Part shown: one piece after another, positions 9,154 to 20,749 of the stretch | How the letters are laid out: each line of letters begins with the position of its first letter | Position numbering within the stretch: the first letter of the stretch is position 1 | Source: Pectobacterium polonicum | GTDB taxonomy: Bacteria; Pseudomonadota; Gammaproteobacteria; Enterobacterales; Enterobacteriaceae | Assembly: GCF_005497185.1 (NCBI RefSeq) | Contig: NZ_RJTN01000003.1 | Location: 186,001-250,000 of the forward strand | Length of the DNA stretch: 64,000 bases | Direction: 5' to 3' | Translations under genes and position numbers: made by a program | The notes under the pieces: model-generated | The model's input: only the letters and a program-made list of their open reading frames with translations | Told to the model about the DNA's origin: nothing | Database searches by the model: none

Positions 9154-10734
9154 ATGTTTTTTAAACTACTCAATCATTTCGGGCTACGACGTCTTATCCT
9201 CTTACTGGCTGTGGCAAGCGCATTAGTGACGCTGGCAAACAGCTTTTACGCCAGCTATCGCGTCCAGCGAGAGCTTCTGATTGATAACACACTTGAAGCC
9301 AATCGCGTCTACGCCGCCAAACTTGCGGCAATGACCCATTCTTTCTTTAAAGAATCTCAGCAACAGTTAGCCTACAGCGCAAACATCGTCGCTTCCCAAA
9401 TGGATGATAAGGTCAGTCTGCTAAAAGAAGCTGACCGCCTGCGGTTACAGACCAGCAACTTCAACTCTGTCGTCATTGCCGATGAAAAAGGTATCGTCAG
9501 AGCCACGTCACCCGATACGTTCCAATTAATCGGGAGAAATTTGACAACAGACGGCGCACTCGATGCCTTGAAAGAAAAACGGCCTCTCATCAGCCAGCCC
9601 TATATGTCTGCCGCCAATAACTTTATTGTGCTGATATCGTCGCCGATTTTTACACGGGATGGCCGTTACAAAGGGTTTATCGGTGGATCGATCTATCTTA
9701 AGCAGCCCAGCGTTCTTAATACGCTACTAGACAAACACTATTACCGCGACGGCTCTTATATTTATGTCACTGATAAAAACAGAAGGATGCTGTATCACCG
9801 CGATATGGAGCGTATTGGTAAAGTAGAAACCAACGATCTGAAGATCGATGCACAGCGCGAAGATAATGGTAGCCAGCATATGGTCAACTATCTGGGTGAA
9901 AAAATGTTAGCGGGTTACGCCGTGGAATCTACCTCACAATGGGAGATTGTGGCGCTTCGCCCAACGGACACCACGCTGAAACCACTGGATGGGCTGATGT
10001 TAAACGTGCTGCGTCATACGCTCCCGCTAGCGCTGCTCACGATCTTGGGCGTCTGGCTACTTGCCCGGCTCATCGCACAACCCCTTTGGCTGTTGGCTCG
10101 CAGTGCAAATAAGATGGATGCGACGGACGTTTCCGACGATATCAGAAATATCCACTCCTGGTATTTTGAAGCCTCTCAGCTCAAGCAGGCAATGTTGCTG
10201 GGTATCGATTTATTGCAGCGCAAAATTGGTAAGTTACGCTCCGAGGCACACTCAGACCCGATGACCGAACTGCTCAATCGCCGCGGGTTGGATAGCGTTC
10301 TCCGCTACTGGCAGATGGGGCAAAAAAGCTTTGCGGTCATCGCGCTGGATATCGATCGCTTTAAACGCATCAATGACACCTACGGCCACGACGTAGGGGA
10401 TACCGTCATTCGCTATCTCTCACAGCTTATTCGCACTAGCTCACGCGATGCTGACATTCTGTGCCGCAGCGGCGGTGAGGAATTCCTGATACTGCTGCCC
10501 GAAACTAGCCAGAATGAGGCTCTCAGCATTGCTGAACGATTACGCCAACGCACGCAGGAATCCACGATACCTGTCGTGGGCAATATCACCATCTCATTAG
10601 GTGTTTCCCTGTGGGAACCGGGTGCCAGCGATATGTCGATCGAGCGAACTTTCAAACTCGCGGATGAGGCTCTGTATCAAGCCAAACAGGAAGGCCGCAA
10701 CCGCGTGGCTTCTGCTTTACGCGACGAGCAGTAA
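9154..10734 (+). CDS. Membrane diguanylate cyclase with periplasmic Cache-type sensor
   Basis: The predicted enzyme makes cyclic di-GMP from two GTP. Of its 526 residues, 12-32 form a first membrane segment, about 35-285 a periplasmic region resembling a double Cache ligand-sensing domain (VVIADEKGIVRATSP; YIYVTDKNRRMLYHRD), 288-308 a second membrane segment, and the C-terminus a GGDEF domain. The active-site motif is GGEEF (440-444), compatible with activity. The product-inhibition I-site RDAD (431-434) is placed five residues before it, as in feedback-controlled cyclases. I chose ATG 9154 because it begins just before the membrane segment; the longer frame from 9073 has no obvious signal. 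The gene is monocistronic between yabI and polB and absent from that position in E. coli. The ligand is unknown. Confidence 0.87.
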   Translation: MFFKLLNHFGLRRLILLLAVASALVTLANSFYASYRVQRELLIDNTLEANRVYAAKLAAMTHSFFKESQQQLAYSANIVASQMDDKVSLLKEADRLRLQTSNFNSVVIADEKGIVRATSPDTFQLIGRNLTTDGALDALKEKRPLISQPYMSAANNFIVLISSPIFTRDGRYKGFIGGSIYLKQPSVLNTLLDKHYYRDGSYIYVTDKNRRMLYHRDMERIGKVETNDLKIDAQREDNGSQHMVNYLGEKMLAGYAVESTSQWEIVALRPTDTTLKPLDGLMLNVLRHTLPLALLTILGVWLLARLIAQPLWLLARSANKMDATDVSDDIRNIHSWYFEASQLKQAMLLGIDLLQRKIGKLRSEAHSDPMTELLNRRGLDSVLRYWQMGQKSFAVIALDIDRFKRINDTYGHDVGDTVIRYLSQLIRTSSRDADILCRSGGEEFLILLPETSQNEALSIAERLRQRTQESTIPVVGNITISLGVSLWEPGASDMSIERTFKLADEALYQAKQEGRNRVASALRDEQ

Positions 10735-10787
10735 TTCTCGTTTTCCCTTCTTTATAACAGGTGGTGTCGCTAGACACTGGACATCAC

Positions 10788-10803
10788 CTGTATAAATAAC
10801 CAT
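10788..10803 (+). promoter_or_regulatory. Possible degenerate LexA box upstream of polB
   Basis: CTGTATAAATAACCAT keeps the left half-site CTGT of the SOS box CTGT-N8-ACAG, with an AT-rich centre, but the right half is poor (CCAT). E. coli polB has a LexA box that also begins CTGTATAAA. The position, 50 bases before the start, is suitable. SOS control of this gene is therefore plausible but not shown. Confidence 0.4.
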
Positions 10804-10853
10804 ACTTATCTCGACCACCCTTCCTTATCCCGCTTGCTATAAAAGGCCGCTTA

Positions 10854-13220
10854 GTGACTCAGGTTCGTCAGGGGTTTCTACTAACCCGCCACTGGAACGA
10901 TACGCCAGCAGGCACGCAGGTTGAATTTTGGCTGGCTACCGATGAAGGCCCGCTGCTCGCACGGTTGCCGGCACAAGAGGCGGTTGCCTTTATTCCCGCA
11001 CAGCAGGAAACCCGCGCAAGAACACTTTTACAGCAGGAAAAACGCTGGCAGTTAAAGCCACTCGCGATGCAGGATTTCCACCATCAACCGTTGCTGGGCC
11101 TGTATTGTCCGCAATACCGTCAACTACTGCGGCTGGAAAAGTTACTGCGTGAAGGTGGCGTTCAGGTCTACGAAGCGGATATTCGCCCGACCGAACGTTT
11201 TCTAATGGAGCGCTTTATCACCGCGCCCGTGTGGTTTAGCGGTAACTCAACGTCAGGTAACCTGCTGACGGAAGCCCGTATGAAACCGAATCCCGATTAC
11301 CGCCCGATGCTCAAACTGGTGTCGTTGGATATCGAAACCAACCGCCACGGCGAGCTTTACTGCATCGGGCTGGAAGGCTGCGGACAGCGTCAGGTTTACA
11401 TGCTCGGGCCGCCGAACGGCACGCCTGCCGAACGCGATGATTTTAACCTTGAGTACGTTGCCAGCCGCCCGCTACTGTTGGAAAAGCTGAACACCTGGAT
11501 GCAGCAACACGATCCCGATGCCGTCATCGGCTGGAATCTGGTGCAGTTTGACCTGCGTGTGTTGCAGAAACATGCTGAGCGCTACAACATTCCTCTCAAG
11601 CTGGGGCGTAATGGACAGGCGCTGGAATGGCGAGAACACGGCTTTAAACAGGGACATTTCTTTGCCAGCGCCACCGGCCGCCTGATTATTGACGGCATTG
11701 AAGCGCTCAAATCCGCGACGTGGAATTTTGCCTCGTTCAGTCTGGAGTTTGTCGCACAATCGCTGCTGGGAGAGGGCAAAGCCATCGACACCCCCTATCA
11801 GCGGATGGATGAAATTGACCGTCGCTTTGCCGAAGATAAGCCCGCACTCGCTCGCTATAATCTGCAAGACTGCGAACTCGTCACGCGTATTTTTGAAAAA
11901 ACCGAACTCCTTCCCTTTTTACTGGAACGCGCCAGCGTCACCGGTCTGGCAGCAGACCGCAGCGGGGGTTCCGTCGCGGCCTTTTCCCACCTTTATCTAC
12001 CGCGCATGCATCGCATGGGTTACGTCGCTCCCAATCTGGGCGAGGTCGCACTGGAAGCCAGCCCCGGTGGATTTGTAATGGATTCGCGTCCCGGTCTGTA
12101 TGACTCAGTGCTCGTGCTGGATTACAAGAGCCTCTACCCTTCCATCATCCGTACTTTTCTGATCGACCCGGTCGGGCTGGCGGTGGGAACACAGAATCCA
12201 GACGCTCAGCACGCTGTCCCCGGCTTTCGCGGTGCGTGGTTTTCCCGCGACCAACACTGCTTACCGGCGATTGTCGAGCAAATTTGGCAAGGGCGTGAAG
12301 CGGCGAAACGCACCAATAATAAGCCGCTATCACAGGCGTTGAAGATTATCATGAATGCCTTTTACGGCGTGCTAGGTGCTACTGGCTGCCGCTTCTTTGA
12401 CCCGCGCCTCGCCTCCTCTATCACGCTACGCGGTCATGAAATCATGCGTAAAACGCGCGAACTGATCGAAGAACAAGGCTATCAGGTGATTTATGGCGAC
12501 ACCGACTCCACGTTCGTTTGGCTTAAGCATGCGCACAGCGAAGAGGAAGCCGCAAAAATTGGCAACACGCTGGTACAGCACGTTAATCAGTGGTGGACAC
12601 AGCACCTGCAAGACACCCAGCAGCTGACCAGCGCGCTGGAGCTAGAGTTTGAAACCCATTTTCGCCGCTTCCTGATGCCAACGATTCGCGGCGCAGAACA
12701 AGGTAGTAAAAAACGCTACGCCGGAATGATCGACACGCCACAAGGCGAAAAGATGGTGTTCAAAGGGCTGGAAACCGTGCGTACCGACTGGACGCCGCTG
12801 GCACAGCAATTTCAGCAGCAGCTTTATCTGCTGATCTTTCAGCAACAGCCTTATCAGGACTGGCTGCGGGACTATGTTGACCGTACTCTGAACGGGGATT
12901 TTGACGATCTGCTGATCTACCGTAAACGGCTGCGTCGCAAGCTCGACGATTACCAGCGCAACGTGCCACCACACGCCAGAGCCGCGAAAGTCGCCGATGA
13001 CTATAACCGCCAGCAAGGGCGGCCGCAGCAATACCAAAACGGTGGCTGGATCAGCTATGTGATGACCGTCAATGGCCCTGAACCACTGGAAACCCGGCAT
13101 TCACCGTTAGATTACCAGCATTATGTAGAACGCCAGCTCCAGCCCGTCGCAGACGCCATTCTTCCTTTCCTGCATGACGATTTTGCTACACTGGTGACAG
13201 GTCAGATGGGATTATTTTAA
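10854..13220 (+). CDS. polB: DNA polymerase II (family B)
   Basis: PolB is a damage-inducible family B polymerase with 3'-5' proofreading, used for replication restart and lesion tolerance. The 788-residue protein carries exonuclease motif I (SLDIETN, near residue 160), exonuclease motif II (IGWNLVQFD, near 225), polymerase motif A ([10 protein letters not shown], near 425), the Kx6NxxYG helix (KIIMNAFYG), and motif C (YGDTDST, near 548). All catalytic aspartates are present. The start is GTG at 10854. Length and order of motifs match E. coli Pol II. The neighbour rapA lies downstream in the same direction, as in E. coli; araBAD, which precedes polB there, is missing here. Confidence 0.96.
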   Translation: MTQVRQGFLLTRHWNDTPAGTQVEFWLATDEGPLLARLPAQEAVAFIPAQQETRARTLLQQEKRWQLKPLAMQDFHHQPLLGLYCPQYRQLLRLEKLLREGGVQVYEADIRPTERFLMERFITAPVWFSGNSTSGNLLTEARMKPNPDYRPMLKLVSLDIETNRHGELYCIGLEGCGQRQVYMLGPPNGTPAERDDFNLEYVASRPLLLEKLNTWMQQHDPDAVIGWNLVQFDLRVLQKHAERYNIPLKLGRNGQALEWREHGFKQGHFFASATGRLIIDGIEALKSATWNFASFSLEFVAQSLLGEGKAIDTPYQRMDEIDRRFAEDKPALARYNLQDCELVTRIFEKTELLPFLLERASVTGLAADRSGGSVAAFSHLYLPRMHRMGYVAPNLGEVALEASPGGFVMDSRPGLYDSVLVLDYKSLYPSIIRTFLIDPVGLAVGTQNPDAQHAVPGFRGAWFSRDQHCLPAIVEQIWQGREAAKRTNNKPLSQALKIIMNAFYGVLGATGCRFFDPRLASSITLRGHEIMRKTRELIEEQGYQVIYGDTDSTFVWLKHAHSEEEAAKIGNTLVQHVNQWWTQHLQDTQQLTSALELEFETHFRRFLMPTIRGAEQGSKKRYAGMIDTPQGEKMVFKGLETVRTDWTPLAQQFQQQLYLLIFQQQPYQDWLRDYVDRTLNGDFDDLLIYRKRLRRKLDDYQRNVPPHARAAKVADDYNRQQGRPQQYQNGGWISYVMTVNGPEPLETRHSPLDYQHYVERQLQPVADAILPFLHDDFATLVTGQMGLF

Positions 13221-13381
13221 ATAGAAGCGGTTAATTCACCGCGCAGCAAGTTTGAGAGGTGACGAACGCGCCGTCATCCATTACCATAACGCCCTTTCTG
13301 AATTTGCATCAGCAGCATTATTGGCACCCGATAATGTAATCAGACATTCCCCCGACACAAACGACATCGAGCTAAGAATTT

Positions 13382-16285
13382 ATGCCTTTTACACTTGGTC
13401 AGCGCTGGATCAGCGATACAGAAAGCGAACTTGGACTGGGAACGGTTGTTGCCGTCGATACGCGTATGATAACGCTGCTTTTCCCTGCCAGCGGTGAAAA
13501 CCGACTTTATTCCCGCAGCGACGCCCCCATCACCCGCGTGATGTTCAACCCCGGCGATACCGTGACCAGCCATGAAGGCTGGCAGCTCAAAGTTGATGAC
13601 GTGCGGGAGGAAAAAGGGTTGCTGGTGTATTGCGGCCAACGCCTGGACGATGAAACGCAGGCAGAACTGCGTGAAGTTTTTCTGGACAGCAAGCTCACGT
13701 TCAACAAACCCCAAGATCGCCTATTCGCCGGGCAAATAGATCGTATGGATCGCTTTGCCCTGCGCTATCGCGCCCGCAAACATCAGAACGAGCAGGCGTT
13801 ACAACAATGGGGCGGATTGCGCGGCATGCGTGCCAGCCTCATCCCCCATCAGCTTCATATCGCGCACGAAGTCGGCCAACGCCATGCGCCACGCGTTTTG
13901 CTGGCGGATGAAGTCGGCCTGGGAAAAACCATTGAAGCCGGTATGATTATCCACCAGCAGTTACTGGCGGGTCGTGCCAGCCGCGTACTGATTGTCGTAC
14001 CGGAAACCCTGCAACACCAGTGGCTGGTCGAAATGCTGCGCCGCTTTAACCTGCTGTTCTCACTGTTTGACGACGAGCGCTATGCCGAAGCCAAACTGGA
14101 CAGCAGCAATCCATTTGAAACCGAACAGCTGGTGATCTGCTCACTGGGATTTGTTCAGCGCAACGCCCAGCGTTTTGCGCAGCTCGTTAACGCCGACTGG
14201 GATCTCTTGGTGGTGGATGAAGCCCACCATCTGGTCTGGAGCGAAGAAAGCCCTAGCCCGGAATATCAGGCCGTTGAAACGCTGGCACGCGCCACCCCTG
14301 CCGTTCTGCTCTTAACCGCAACGCCGGAACAGCTTGGCCAGCAAAGCCACTTTGCACGTTTACGCCTGCTCGATCCCAACCGTTTCCATGACTATCAAGA
14401 ATTCGTTGCCGAACAGCAGCAGTACCGTCCGGTTGCCGATGCCGTCACGCTACTATTAGCAGGCGAAAAAGCCCAAACGACTGAACTGAATGCGCTGAGC
14501 GATCTGCTCGGTGAACAGGACATCGAGCCGTTGCTGAAGGCCATCAACAGCGACAGCGATGACAATCAAAAGGCGCGTCAGGAACTGATCACCATGCTGA
14601 TGGATCGCCACGGCACCAGCCGTGTGCTGTTCCGTAACACGCGTCAGGGCGTTAAAGGCTTCCCGCAGCGTATTCTGCATCAAATCCGTCTGCCGCTGCC
14701 GGCGCAGTACCAAACGGCGATTAAAGTGTCCGGCATCATGAACGCCAATAAGGCGCTGGAAGTGCGCGCCCGCGACATGCTGTATCCAGAACAAATTTAT
14801 CAACAGCTCGAAGGGGACGACGCCACCTGGTGGAACTTCGACCCACGCGTGGAATGGTTGCTGAACTACCTGACGGCTAACCGCGATGAAAAAGTGCTGG
14901 TGATCTGTGCACAGGCCGCCACGGCGCTACAGTTAGAGCAAGTGCTGCGCACGCGCGAAGCCATTCGTGCCGCCGTCTTCCATGAAGGATTGTCGATTCT
15001 GGAACGTGACCGCGCCGCCGCCTATTTTGCTTCGGAAGAAGAAGGCGCACAGGTGCTGATCTGTTCAGAGATCGGCTCTGAAGGTCGTAACTTCCAGTTT
15101 GCCAGCCATTTAGTGATGTTCGATCTGCCGTTCAACCCTGACCTGCTGGAACAGCGTATTGGTCGTCTGGACCGAATCGGGCAGGCAAAAGAAATTCAGG
15201 TTTTGGTGCCGTATCTGGAAAACACCGCTCAAGCCTTGCTGGTCCGCTGGTATCACGAAGGGCTGGATGCATTTGAGCACACCTGTCCAACAGGCCGCAC
15301 TATCTATGATGCCCACCATACGCAGTTGATTGAGCGACTGACGACCGTCGGCGAACAGCAAGGATTAGATGAATTTATCCATACCTGCCGCCAGCAACAC
15401 GACAGCCTGAAGCAACAGCTTGAACAGGGGCGCGATCGCCTGCTAGAAATGCATTCTAACGGTGGCGAGCAGGCTCAGCGGTTAGCGCAGGCCATTGCCG
15501 AACAGGACAATGACGTCAATCTGGTGACATTCGCCCTGAACCTGTTTGATATTGTTGGCATCAATCAGGAAGATCGTAGCGATAACCTGATCATTCTGAC
15601 GCCATCCGATCATATGCTGGTGCCGGATTTCCCAGGCTTGCCGCAGGACGGCTGTACGATCACCTTCGATCGCGATCAGGCACTCTCCCGAGAAGACGCG
15701 CAGTTTATCAGTTGGGAACACCCGCTTATCCGCAACGGGCTCGATCTGGTGCTATCCGGCGATACCGGAAGCTGTGCGGTTTCTTTGCTGAAAAATAAAG
15801 CGCTGCCGGTCGGCACGTTGCTGGCGGAGCTGGTTTACGTTGTAGAAGCACAGGCACCAAAACACCTGCAACTGACCCGCTTCCTGCCCCCCACGCCGGT
15901 TCGCCTGCTGATGGATCGTAAAGGCACCAATCTGGCGGCACAGGTTGAATTTGAGAGCTTCAACCGCCAGCTCAATGCGGTAAACCGCCATACGTCCAGC
16001 AAACTGGTGAATGCGGTACAATCCGATGTTCATGCGATGCTACAACAGGCGGAAGCGCTAGTGGAAACGCAGGCGCGCCAGCTTATCACTGAAGCGCAAC
16101 AGCAGGCTGACCTGCAACTGCGCCGCGAGCTGGAACGTCTGGAAGCGCTGAAAGCCGTCAACCCGAACATTCGTGAAGATGAGCTGACTGCGCTGGAAAA
16201 CCAGCGTGAGCAGGTGCTGAGCAATCTGCACGAGGCCAACTGGCGTCTGGATGCGATCCGTCTGGTCGTGGTAACGCATCAGTAA
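13382..16285 (+). CDS. rapA: RNA polymerase-associated ATP-dependent helicase-like protein RapA (HepA)
   Basis: RapA is a SWI2/SNF2-family ATPase that binds RNA polymerase and promotes its recycling after termination, especially under salt stress. The 967-residue protein begins with Tudor-like domains ([20 protein letters not shown]). The helicase core follows: Walker [14 protein letters not shown] (near 175), DEAHH box (near 280), LLTATPEQ motif III, and C-terminal lobe motifs [10 protein letters not shown] and [11 protein letters not shown] (near 560-600). Length equals the E. coli protein to within one residue. It is followed by rluA, as in E. coli. Confidence 0.97.
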   Translation: MPFTLGQRWISDTESELGLGTVVAVDTRMITLLFPASGENRLYSRSDAPITRVMFNPGDTVTSHEGWQLKVDDVREEKGLLVYCGQRLDDETQAELREVFLDSKLTFNKPQDRLFAGQIDRMDRFALRYRARKHQNEQALQQWGGLRGMRASLIPHQLHIAHEVGQRHAPRVLLADEVGLGKTIEAGMIIHQQLLAGRASRVLIVVPETLQHQWLVEMLRRFNLLFSLFDDERYAEAKLDSSNPFETEQLVICSLGFVQRNAQRFAQLVNADWDLLVVDEAHHLVWSEESPSPEYQAVETLARATPAVLLLTATPEQLGQQSHFARLRLLDPNRFHDYQEFVAEQQQYRPVADAVTLLLAGEKAQTTELNALSDLLGEQDIEPLLKAINSDSDDNQKARQELITMLMDRHGTSRVLFRNTRQGVKGFPQRILHQIRLPLPAQYQTAIKVSGIMNANKALEVRARDMLYPEQIYQQLEGDDATWWNFDPRVEWLLNYLTANRDEKVLVICAQAATALQLEQVLRTREAIRAAVFHEGLSILERDRAAAYFASEEEGAQVLICSEIGSEGRNFQFASHLVMFDLPFNPDLLEQRIGRLDRIGQAKEIQVLVPYLENTAQALLVRWYHEGLDAFEHTCPTGRTIYDAHHTQLIERLTTVGEQQGLDEFIHTCRQQHDSLKQQLEQGRDRLLEMHSNGGEQAQRLAQAIAEQDNDVNLVTFALNLFDIVGINQEDRSDNLIILTPSDHMLVPDFPGLPQDGCTITFDRDQALSREDAQFISWEHPLIRNGLDLVLSGDTGSCAVSLLKNKALPVGTLLAELVYVVEAQAPKHLQLTRFLPPTPVRLLMDRKGTNLAAQVEFESFNRQLNAVNRHTSSKLVNAVQSDVHAMLQQAEALVETQARQLITEAQQQADLQLRRELERLEALKAVNPNIREDELTALENQREQVLSNLHEANWRLDAIRLVVVTHQ

Positions 16286-16454
16286 ACGTTTCTGACAGCG
16301 GTATAGGCATAAACCTTATACCGCTGCGATAAAGACACGTTGTTTGCAAAATCGAGATACACGGGCCTACCACGGGGCGAGGTCTCCCTGCGGGAACCTC
16401 ATCCCCGTGTTCTCCCTAATATCACACATTACATGTTGTCTGAAAGGTGCTCCG

Positions 16455-17108
16455 ATGGAACCCTATAACCCGCCTACCGATCCCTGGTTACATATTCTGT
16501 ATCAAGATCAGCACATCATGGTGGTGAATAAACCCAGCGGTCTGCTGTCGGTTCCCGGCCGCGCGCCAGAACACAAAGATAGCGTCATGAACCGCATTCA
16601 GGCGGACTACCCCGCAGCAGAATCCGTTCATCGTCTGGATATGGCAACCAGCGGCGTGATTGCCGTGGCACTCACGAAAGCCGCTGAACGCGAATTAAAG
16701 CGCCAGTTTCGCGAACGTGAGCCCAAGAAATCCTACCTTGCCCGCGTCTGGGGTCATATGGCACAGGATGAAGGCGTCATCGATCTGCCGCTGATCTGTG
16801 ACTGGCCGAACCGCCCGAAACAGAAAGTTTGCTTTGAAACAGGAAAATCAGCGCAGACAGCGTATCAGGTACTCTCGCGTGACGATGATGGTACAACACG
16901 CGTCAAGCTCATGCCGATTACCGGCCGCTCTCATCAACTACGCGTCCACCTGCTCGCACTGGGTCACCCTATCCTCGGCGATGGCTTTTATGCACATCCC
17001 GATGCCAAAGCGATGGCTCCACGCCTTTTGCTGCACGCACAAGAGTTGGCGATCACACACCCAACGTTCAATACGCCGATGCACTTCCGTTGCGAAGCCG
17101 ATTTTTGA
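16455..17108 (+). CDS. rluA: Dual-specificity 23S rRNA/tRNA pseudouridine synthase RluA
   Basis: RluA isomerises U746 of 23S rRNA and U32 of several tRNAs to pseudouridine. The catalytic aspartate lies in HRLDMATSG near residue 64, and the C-terminal RSHQLRVHL motif is present. I chose ATG 16455 because it is preceded by AAAGGTG and gives a 217-residue protein, matching E. coli (219). The longer frame from 16344 would add an unrelated 37-residue extension with no support. No S4 domain is present, as expected for RluA. A short tandem repeat immediately follows the stop codon. Confidence 0.95.
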   Translation: MEPYNPPTDPWLHILYQDQHIMVVNKPSGLLSVPGRAPEHKDSVMNRIQADYPAAESVHRLDMATSGVIAVALTKAAERELKRQFREREPKKSYLARVWGHMAQDEGVIDLPLICDWPNRPKQKVCFETGKSAQTAYQVLSRDDDGTTRVKLMPITGRSHQLRVHLLALGHPILGDGFYAHPDAKAMAPRLLLHAQELAITHPTFNTPMHFRCEADF

Positions 17109-17109
17109 G

Positions 17110-17142
17110 CCAAATATGCTGACGGCCCAAATATGCTGACGG
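17110..17142 (+). repeat. Two-copy 16-bp tandem repeat after rluA
   Basis: The 16-mer CCAAATATGCTGACGG occurs at 17110-17125 and again at 17127-17142, so the period is 17 bases. The first copy begins two bases after the rluA stop codon. It looks like a small local duplication in the untranslated gap between the convergent rluA and djlA genes. Confidence 0.9.
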
Positions 17143-17222
17143 AATTGTTAAATCGGTTTTTTTTAATCAGATATGATAGAGCAGTGAAACAGAGGAGAGA
17201 TTAAAAAAGGGAAGGATACGGA

Positions 17223-18104
17223 TTATTTTGCCTGATTCGCACTTTTCAACAGTTCATAGGCAGCCTGAATATCCTGCGCTTTGCGCTTGGCCATCTCCAT
17301 CATCCTTGGTGAAAGCTTCTTCGCGACCAGCTTATCGGGATGATGTTCACTCATGAGTTTACGGTAGGCGCGTTTAATCGTAGCGGCATCATCGCTACTG
17401 CTCACCCCCAATGTACGACAGGCACTTTCAACCGTTGGCCCGCGCGGTGCCGAAGGCGGGCGTTGGCCACCATAAGAATGCCCGTTGGAGTTGGAATAAC
17501 TGCTGTTGCGCCGTTGATGTGATTTACCATTCTGTCGTGACTGATTTTGCCGAGACTGCTGCCCTGTGGCGCTTTCCATATTCCGCAAAAAGAACTCAAA
17601 CTGTTCACGCGTCACCCCCAGTTCATCAGCAATCACGTACAGCACACGACGCTCATTTGGGTGCAGAACCCCATCGACAAACGCGACCTGAAGCTGAATT
17701 TCCAGAAACATCTTAATTAAATCAAAACGCCCCAGACAGGCATCGCGCAGCTTGCGCAGTTTTATTCGCAGCGGGAAATGACCGGCCTTTCCCTCGCGGA
17801 AAGCTCGCTGGGCAGCCGCTCTGGCCTCACCAAATAGCTCAAGGCGATCCATCATTTTGGTCGCGATCTTGATGTCAGCTTCCGTCACCCGACCTTTAGA
17901 TTTGGTCAGATGCCCCATGGCCTGAAAGGTGGTGAGAAAGAACAATGACTGACGGGTAGACTGGGCAGAGAAATAATCACGGCGACGCGATGCCCGGGCT
18001 CTGTCAATCCAGTGCCCCATCAGTAAGCCCATGATCATTCCCCAGATGCCAGCGCTTGAAACAATTCCCAGCGCCAACCCCAGCAACTTTCCCCAATACC
18101 GCAT
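17223..18104 (-). CDS. djlA: Membrane-anchored DnaJ-like co-chaperone DjlA
   Basis: DjlA is a type III J-domain protein of the inner membrane that stimulates DnaK; in E. coli its overexpression induces capsule genes through the Rcs pathway. Residues 1-30 contain the single glycine-rich membrane segment. A TerB-like cytoplasmic region follows at about 50-180, and the C-terminal 65 residues form the J domain with the HPD motif in [13 protein letters not shown]. Between them, about residues 180-225, is a low-complexity Gln/Ser/Asn/Arg-rich linker, longer than in E. coli, which explains the length of 293 against 271 residues. It is divergent from lptD, as in E. coli. Confidence 0.95.
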   Translation of the reverse strand: MRYWGKLLGLALGIVSSAGIWGMIMGLLMGHWIDRARASRRRDYFSAQSTRQSLFFLTTFQAMGHLTKSKGRVTEADIKIATKMMDRLELFGEARAAAQRAFREGKAGHFPLRIKLRKLRDACLGRFDLIKMFLEIQLQVAFVDGVLHPNERRVLYVIADELGVTREQFEFFLRNMESATGQQSRQNQSRQNGKSHQRRNSSYSNSNGHSYGGQRPPSAPRGPTVESACRTLGVSSSDDAATIKRAYRKLMSEHHPDKLVAKKLSPRMMEMAKRKAQDIQAAYELLKSANQAK

Positions 18105-18290
18105 ATACTCCTCAAATCCTCATGCCGTCAGCTAAAAATTGCTTTATCATACCTGTCATTTATCTTTGCACCTAACGGCGGTGCGTATATAGCGGTGGGG
18201 ATTTAACACTGGCGCAACGCCAACGAGTGATATAGTCTCTGACCGTTTGCCGACATGATGCCCCTGATGACGGAACACCTGATAACACGT

Positions 18291-20660
18291 ATGAAAAAAA
18301 GTTTCCCAACTCTGCTGGCCACTCTGGTTTGGTCCGCGCTTTACAGCCAGCACGCGCTGGCCGATCTCGCTGAACAGTGCATGCTGGGTGTACCCACGTA
18401 CAACAGGCCGCTGGTAACAGGCGATCCTAATCAGCTGCCAGTTAATATTCAGGCCGACAAAACCGAAGCCAATTATCCCGACAATGCCAAATTCATCGGC
18501 AATGTTAACATCCAGCAGGGTAACAGCGTCATGACTGCAGAGCAGGTGGAGCTGAACCAACTGGACCCGGCAACGCAGGGCAGCACACCAACGCGCACCA
18601 TTACCGCGACGGGGAATGTCCACTACGACGACAATCAGGTCATCCTAAAGGGCCCTAAAGCCTGGGCCAACTTGAACACCAAAGATACCGACGTCTATGA
18701 AGGCGACTATCAGATGGTAGGCCGTCAAGGGCGTGGTTCCGCCGACAAAATGAAAATGCGTGACAGCAATCGCTACACCATTCTGGAAAACGGCTCCTTC
18801 ACATCCTGCCTGCCGGGAGATAATAGCTGGAGTGTCGTCGGTTCGGAAGTGATTCAAGACAGAGAAGAGCAGGTTGCTGAAATCTGGAACGCGCGTTTCA
18901 AGATCGGTGGCGTGCCTGTGTTCTACAGCCCGTATTTACAACTTCCTATCGGCGATAAACGACGTTCTGGCTTCCTGATCCCCAATGCGAAATATGGTAG
19001 TAGCAATGGCTTTGAACTGCTAACGCCCTATTACTGGAATATCGCCCCTAATTTTGACGCCACAATCACGCCACATCTGCAAACCAAACGCGGCATGCAG
19101 TGGCAGAACGAATTCCGCTATCTGACCACACCGGGTCTTGGCGTTGTTCAATTCGACTGGCTACCTAGCGATCGTGAATACGCCAAAACCTCACCGCAGG
19201 ATGATAATGATACCCGCTGGCTGCTCCACTGGGGTCACAGCGGCGTGATGGATCAGGTGTGGCGTTTTAACGCGGACTACACAAAAGTCAGCGACGACCG
19301 CTACTTCACCGATCTGGATTCGCATTACGGTTCAACCACTGACGGCTACGTCACCCAAAAACTCAGTGCAGGTTATGCGAACCAAAATTGGAACACCACG
19401 CTGTCTACCAAACAGTTCCAGGTCTTTTCCAATGCGACCAGTCGTGATGTCTACCGCGCAGAACCACAGCTTGATATCAATTACTACCAGAATGATATCG
19501 GCCCGGTTGATATGCACCTTTATGGTCAGGCGGTAAAATTTACCAACGTTAACGACAACCGGCCGGAAGCGACGCGTCTGCACGTTGAGCCAACGCTAAA
19601 TCTCCCGCTGGCAAACCGCTGGGCCAGCCTGAATACCGAAGCCAAGCTGTTAGCGACGCACTACCAGCAGGATAATCTGGATCGTTACCGCGCGTCCTCG
19701 ACGCCAAATATTGACCAAAGTACAAAAGATGCGCTGAAAGATTCGGTAAATCGTGTCATGCCGCAATATAAAGTCGACGGCAAAATGGTCTTTGAGCGCG
19801 AAATGGACTGGTCGCAGGCTTACACCCAAACGCTGGAACCTCGCGCGCAATATCTGTACGTGCCTTACCGCGATCAGAGCAGCATCCATAGCTATGACTC
19901 CACGTTGATGCAGACCGACTATTCCGGCCTGTTCCGCGATCGCAGCTACAGCGGTCTGGATCGTATCGCCTCCGCGAATCAGCTTGTGACCGGTATCACC
20001 ACGCGTATTTATGATGATGCGTTGGTTGAACGTTTTAACGCTTCTATTGGTCAAATCTATTACTTCGATCGTCCACGCACCGGTGACCGCAACACGTCAC
20101 TCGACAAAAGTGATAACAACGGCAGTCAGGTGTGGGCAGGTGACTCCTTCCTGAAAATCGATGACAGCTGGGGGGTTCGCGGTGGTCTACAGTATGACAA
20201 TCGTCTGAACGAAGTTGCGCTGGGCGACGCCGTGTTAGAATACCGTCGTGATGCAGAACGTCTGGTGCAGTTAAACTACCGTTACGCCAGCCCTGAATAT
20301 ATTCGCGACATGATCCCTAATGTCACGAATCCTGGCTTCCAGCAAGGTATCTCACAGGTTGGTGTCACCGCGAGCTGGCCGATCGTCGAACGTTGGGCTG
20401 TCGTGGGCGCTTATTATTACGACACCAAAGCCAATCAGCCAGCAAATCAGCTTATTGGCTTACAGTACAATACCTGCTGTTGGGCTGTGAGCGTCGGTTA
20501 TGAGCGTAAAATTACCGACTGGAACAGCGCCAGCCGCAGCAGCGAATACGACAACAAAGTGTCATTTAATATCGAGTTACGTGGTTTAAGCAGTAATTAC
20601 AGTCTGGGTTCAGACAAAATGCTGCGTTCAGGCATTTTGCCTTACCAGCGCGCATTCTGA
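18291..20660 (+). CDS. lptD: LPS-assembly outer-membrane protein LptD (Imp/OstA)
   Basis: LptD is the essential outer-membrane beta-barrel that, with the lipoprotein LptE, inserts lipopolysaccharide into the outer leaflet. I chose ATG 18291 because it starts a signal peptide ([20 protein letters not shown], cleavage after HALA). The N-terminal periplasmic LptA-like domain follows, then a barrel of about 550 residues. The four cysteines needed for the interdomain disulfides are visible: one just after the signal peptide (AEQCMLG), one in SCLPGDNSW, and the adjacent pair in [14 protein letters not shown] near the C-terminus. It heads the lptD-surA-pdxA-rsmA-apaG-apaH cluster. Length is 789 residues. 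Confidence 0.97.
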   Translation: MKKSFPTLLATLVWSALYSQHALADLAEQCMLGVPTYNRPLVTGDPNQLPVNIQADKTEANYPDNAKFIGNVNIQQGNSVMTAEQVELNQLDPATQGSTPTRTITATGNVHYDDNQVILKGPKAWANLNTKDTDVYEGDYQMVGRQGRGSADKMKMRDSNRYTILENGSFTSCLPGDNSWSVVGSEVIQDREEQVAEIWNARFKIGGVPVFYSPYLQLPIGDKRRSGFLIPNAKYGSSNGFELLTPYYWNIAPNFDATITPHLQTKRGMQWQNEFRYLTTPGLGVVQFDWLPSDREYAKTSPQDDNDTRWLLHWGHSGVMDQVWRFNADYTKVSDDRYFTDLDSHYGSTTDGYVTQKLSAGYANQNWNTTLSTKQFQVFSNATSRDVYRAEPQLDINYYQNDIGPVDMHLYGQAVKFTNVNDNRPEATRLHVEPTLNLPLANRWASLNTEAKLLATHYQQDNLDRYRASSTPNIDQSTKDALKDSVNRVMPQYKVDGKMVFEREMDWSQAYTQTLEPRAQYLYVPYRDQSSIHSYDSTLMQTDYSGLFRDRSYSGLDRIASANQLVTGITTRIYDDALVERFNASIGQIYYFDRPRTGDRNTSLDKSDNNGSQVWAGDSFLKIDDSWGVRGGLQYDNRLNEVALGDAVLEYRRDAERLVQLNYRYASPEYIRDMIPNVTNPGFQQGISQVGVTASWPIVERWAVVGAYYYDTKANQPANQLIGLQYNTCCWAVSVGYERKITDWNSASRSSEYDNKVSFNIELRGLSSNYSLGSDKMLRSGILPYQRAF

Positions 20661-20749
20661 TGTCATGCAGAGTGTTAGTAGCAAACAGGCTGTCTCACTG
20701 AAACGTTGGAACTTTTAACCCGCCTTGCGGATGAAATAATGGGAAAGGT

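Noticed and set aside
18195-18240. sigmaE promoter for lptD
   Set aside because: A GGATTT and a TCTGA are present, but the spacing is about twice that expected, so I do not claim a promoter.
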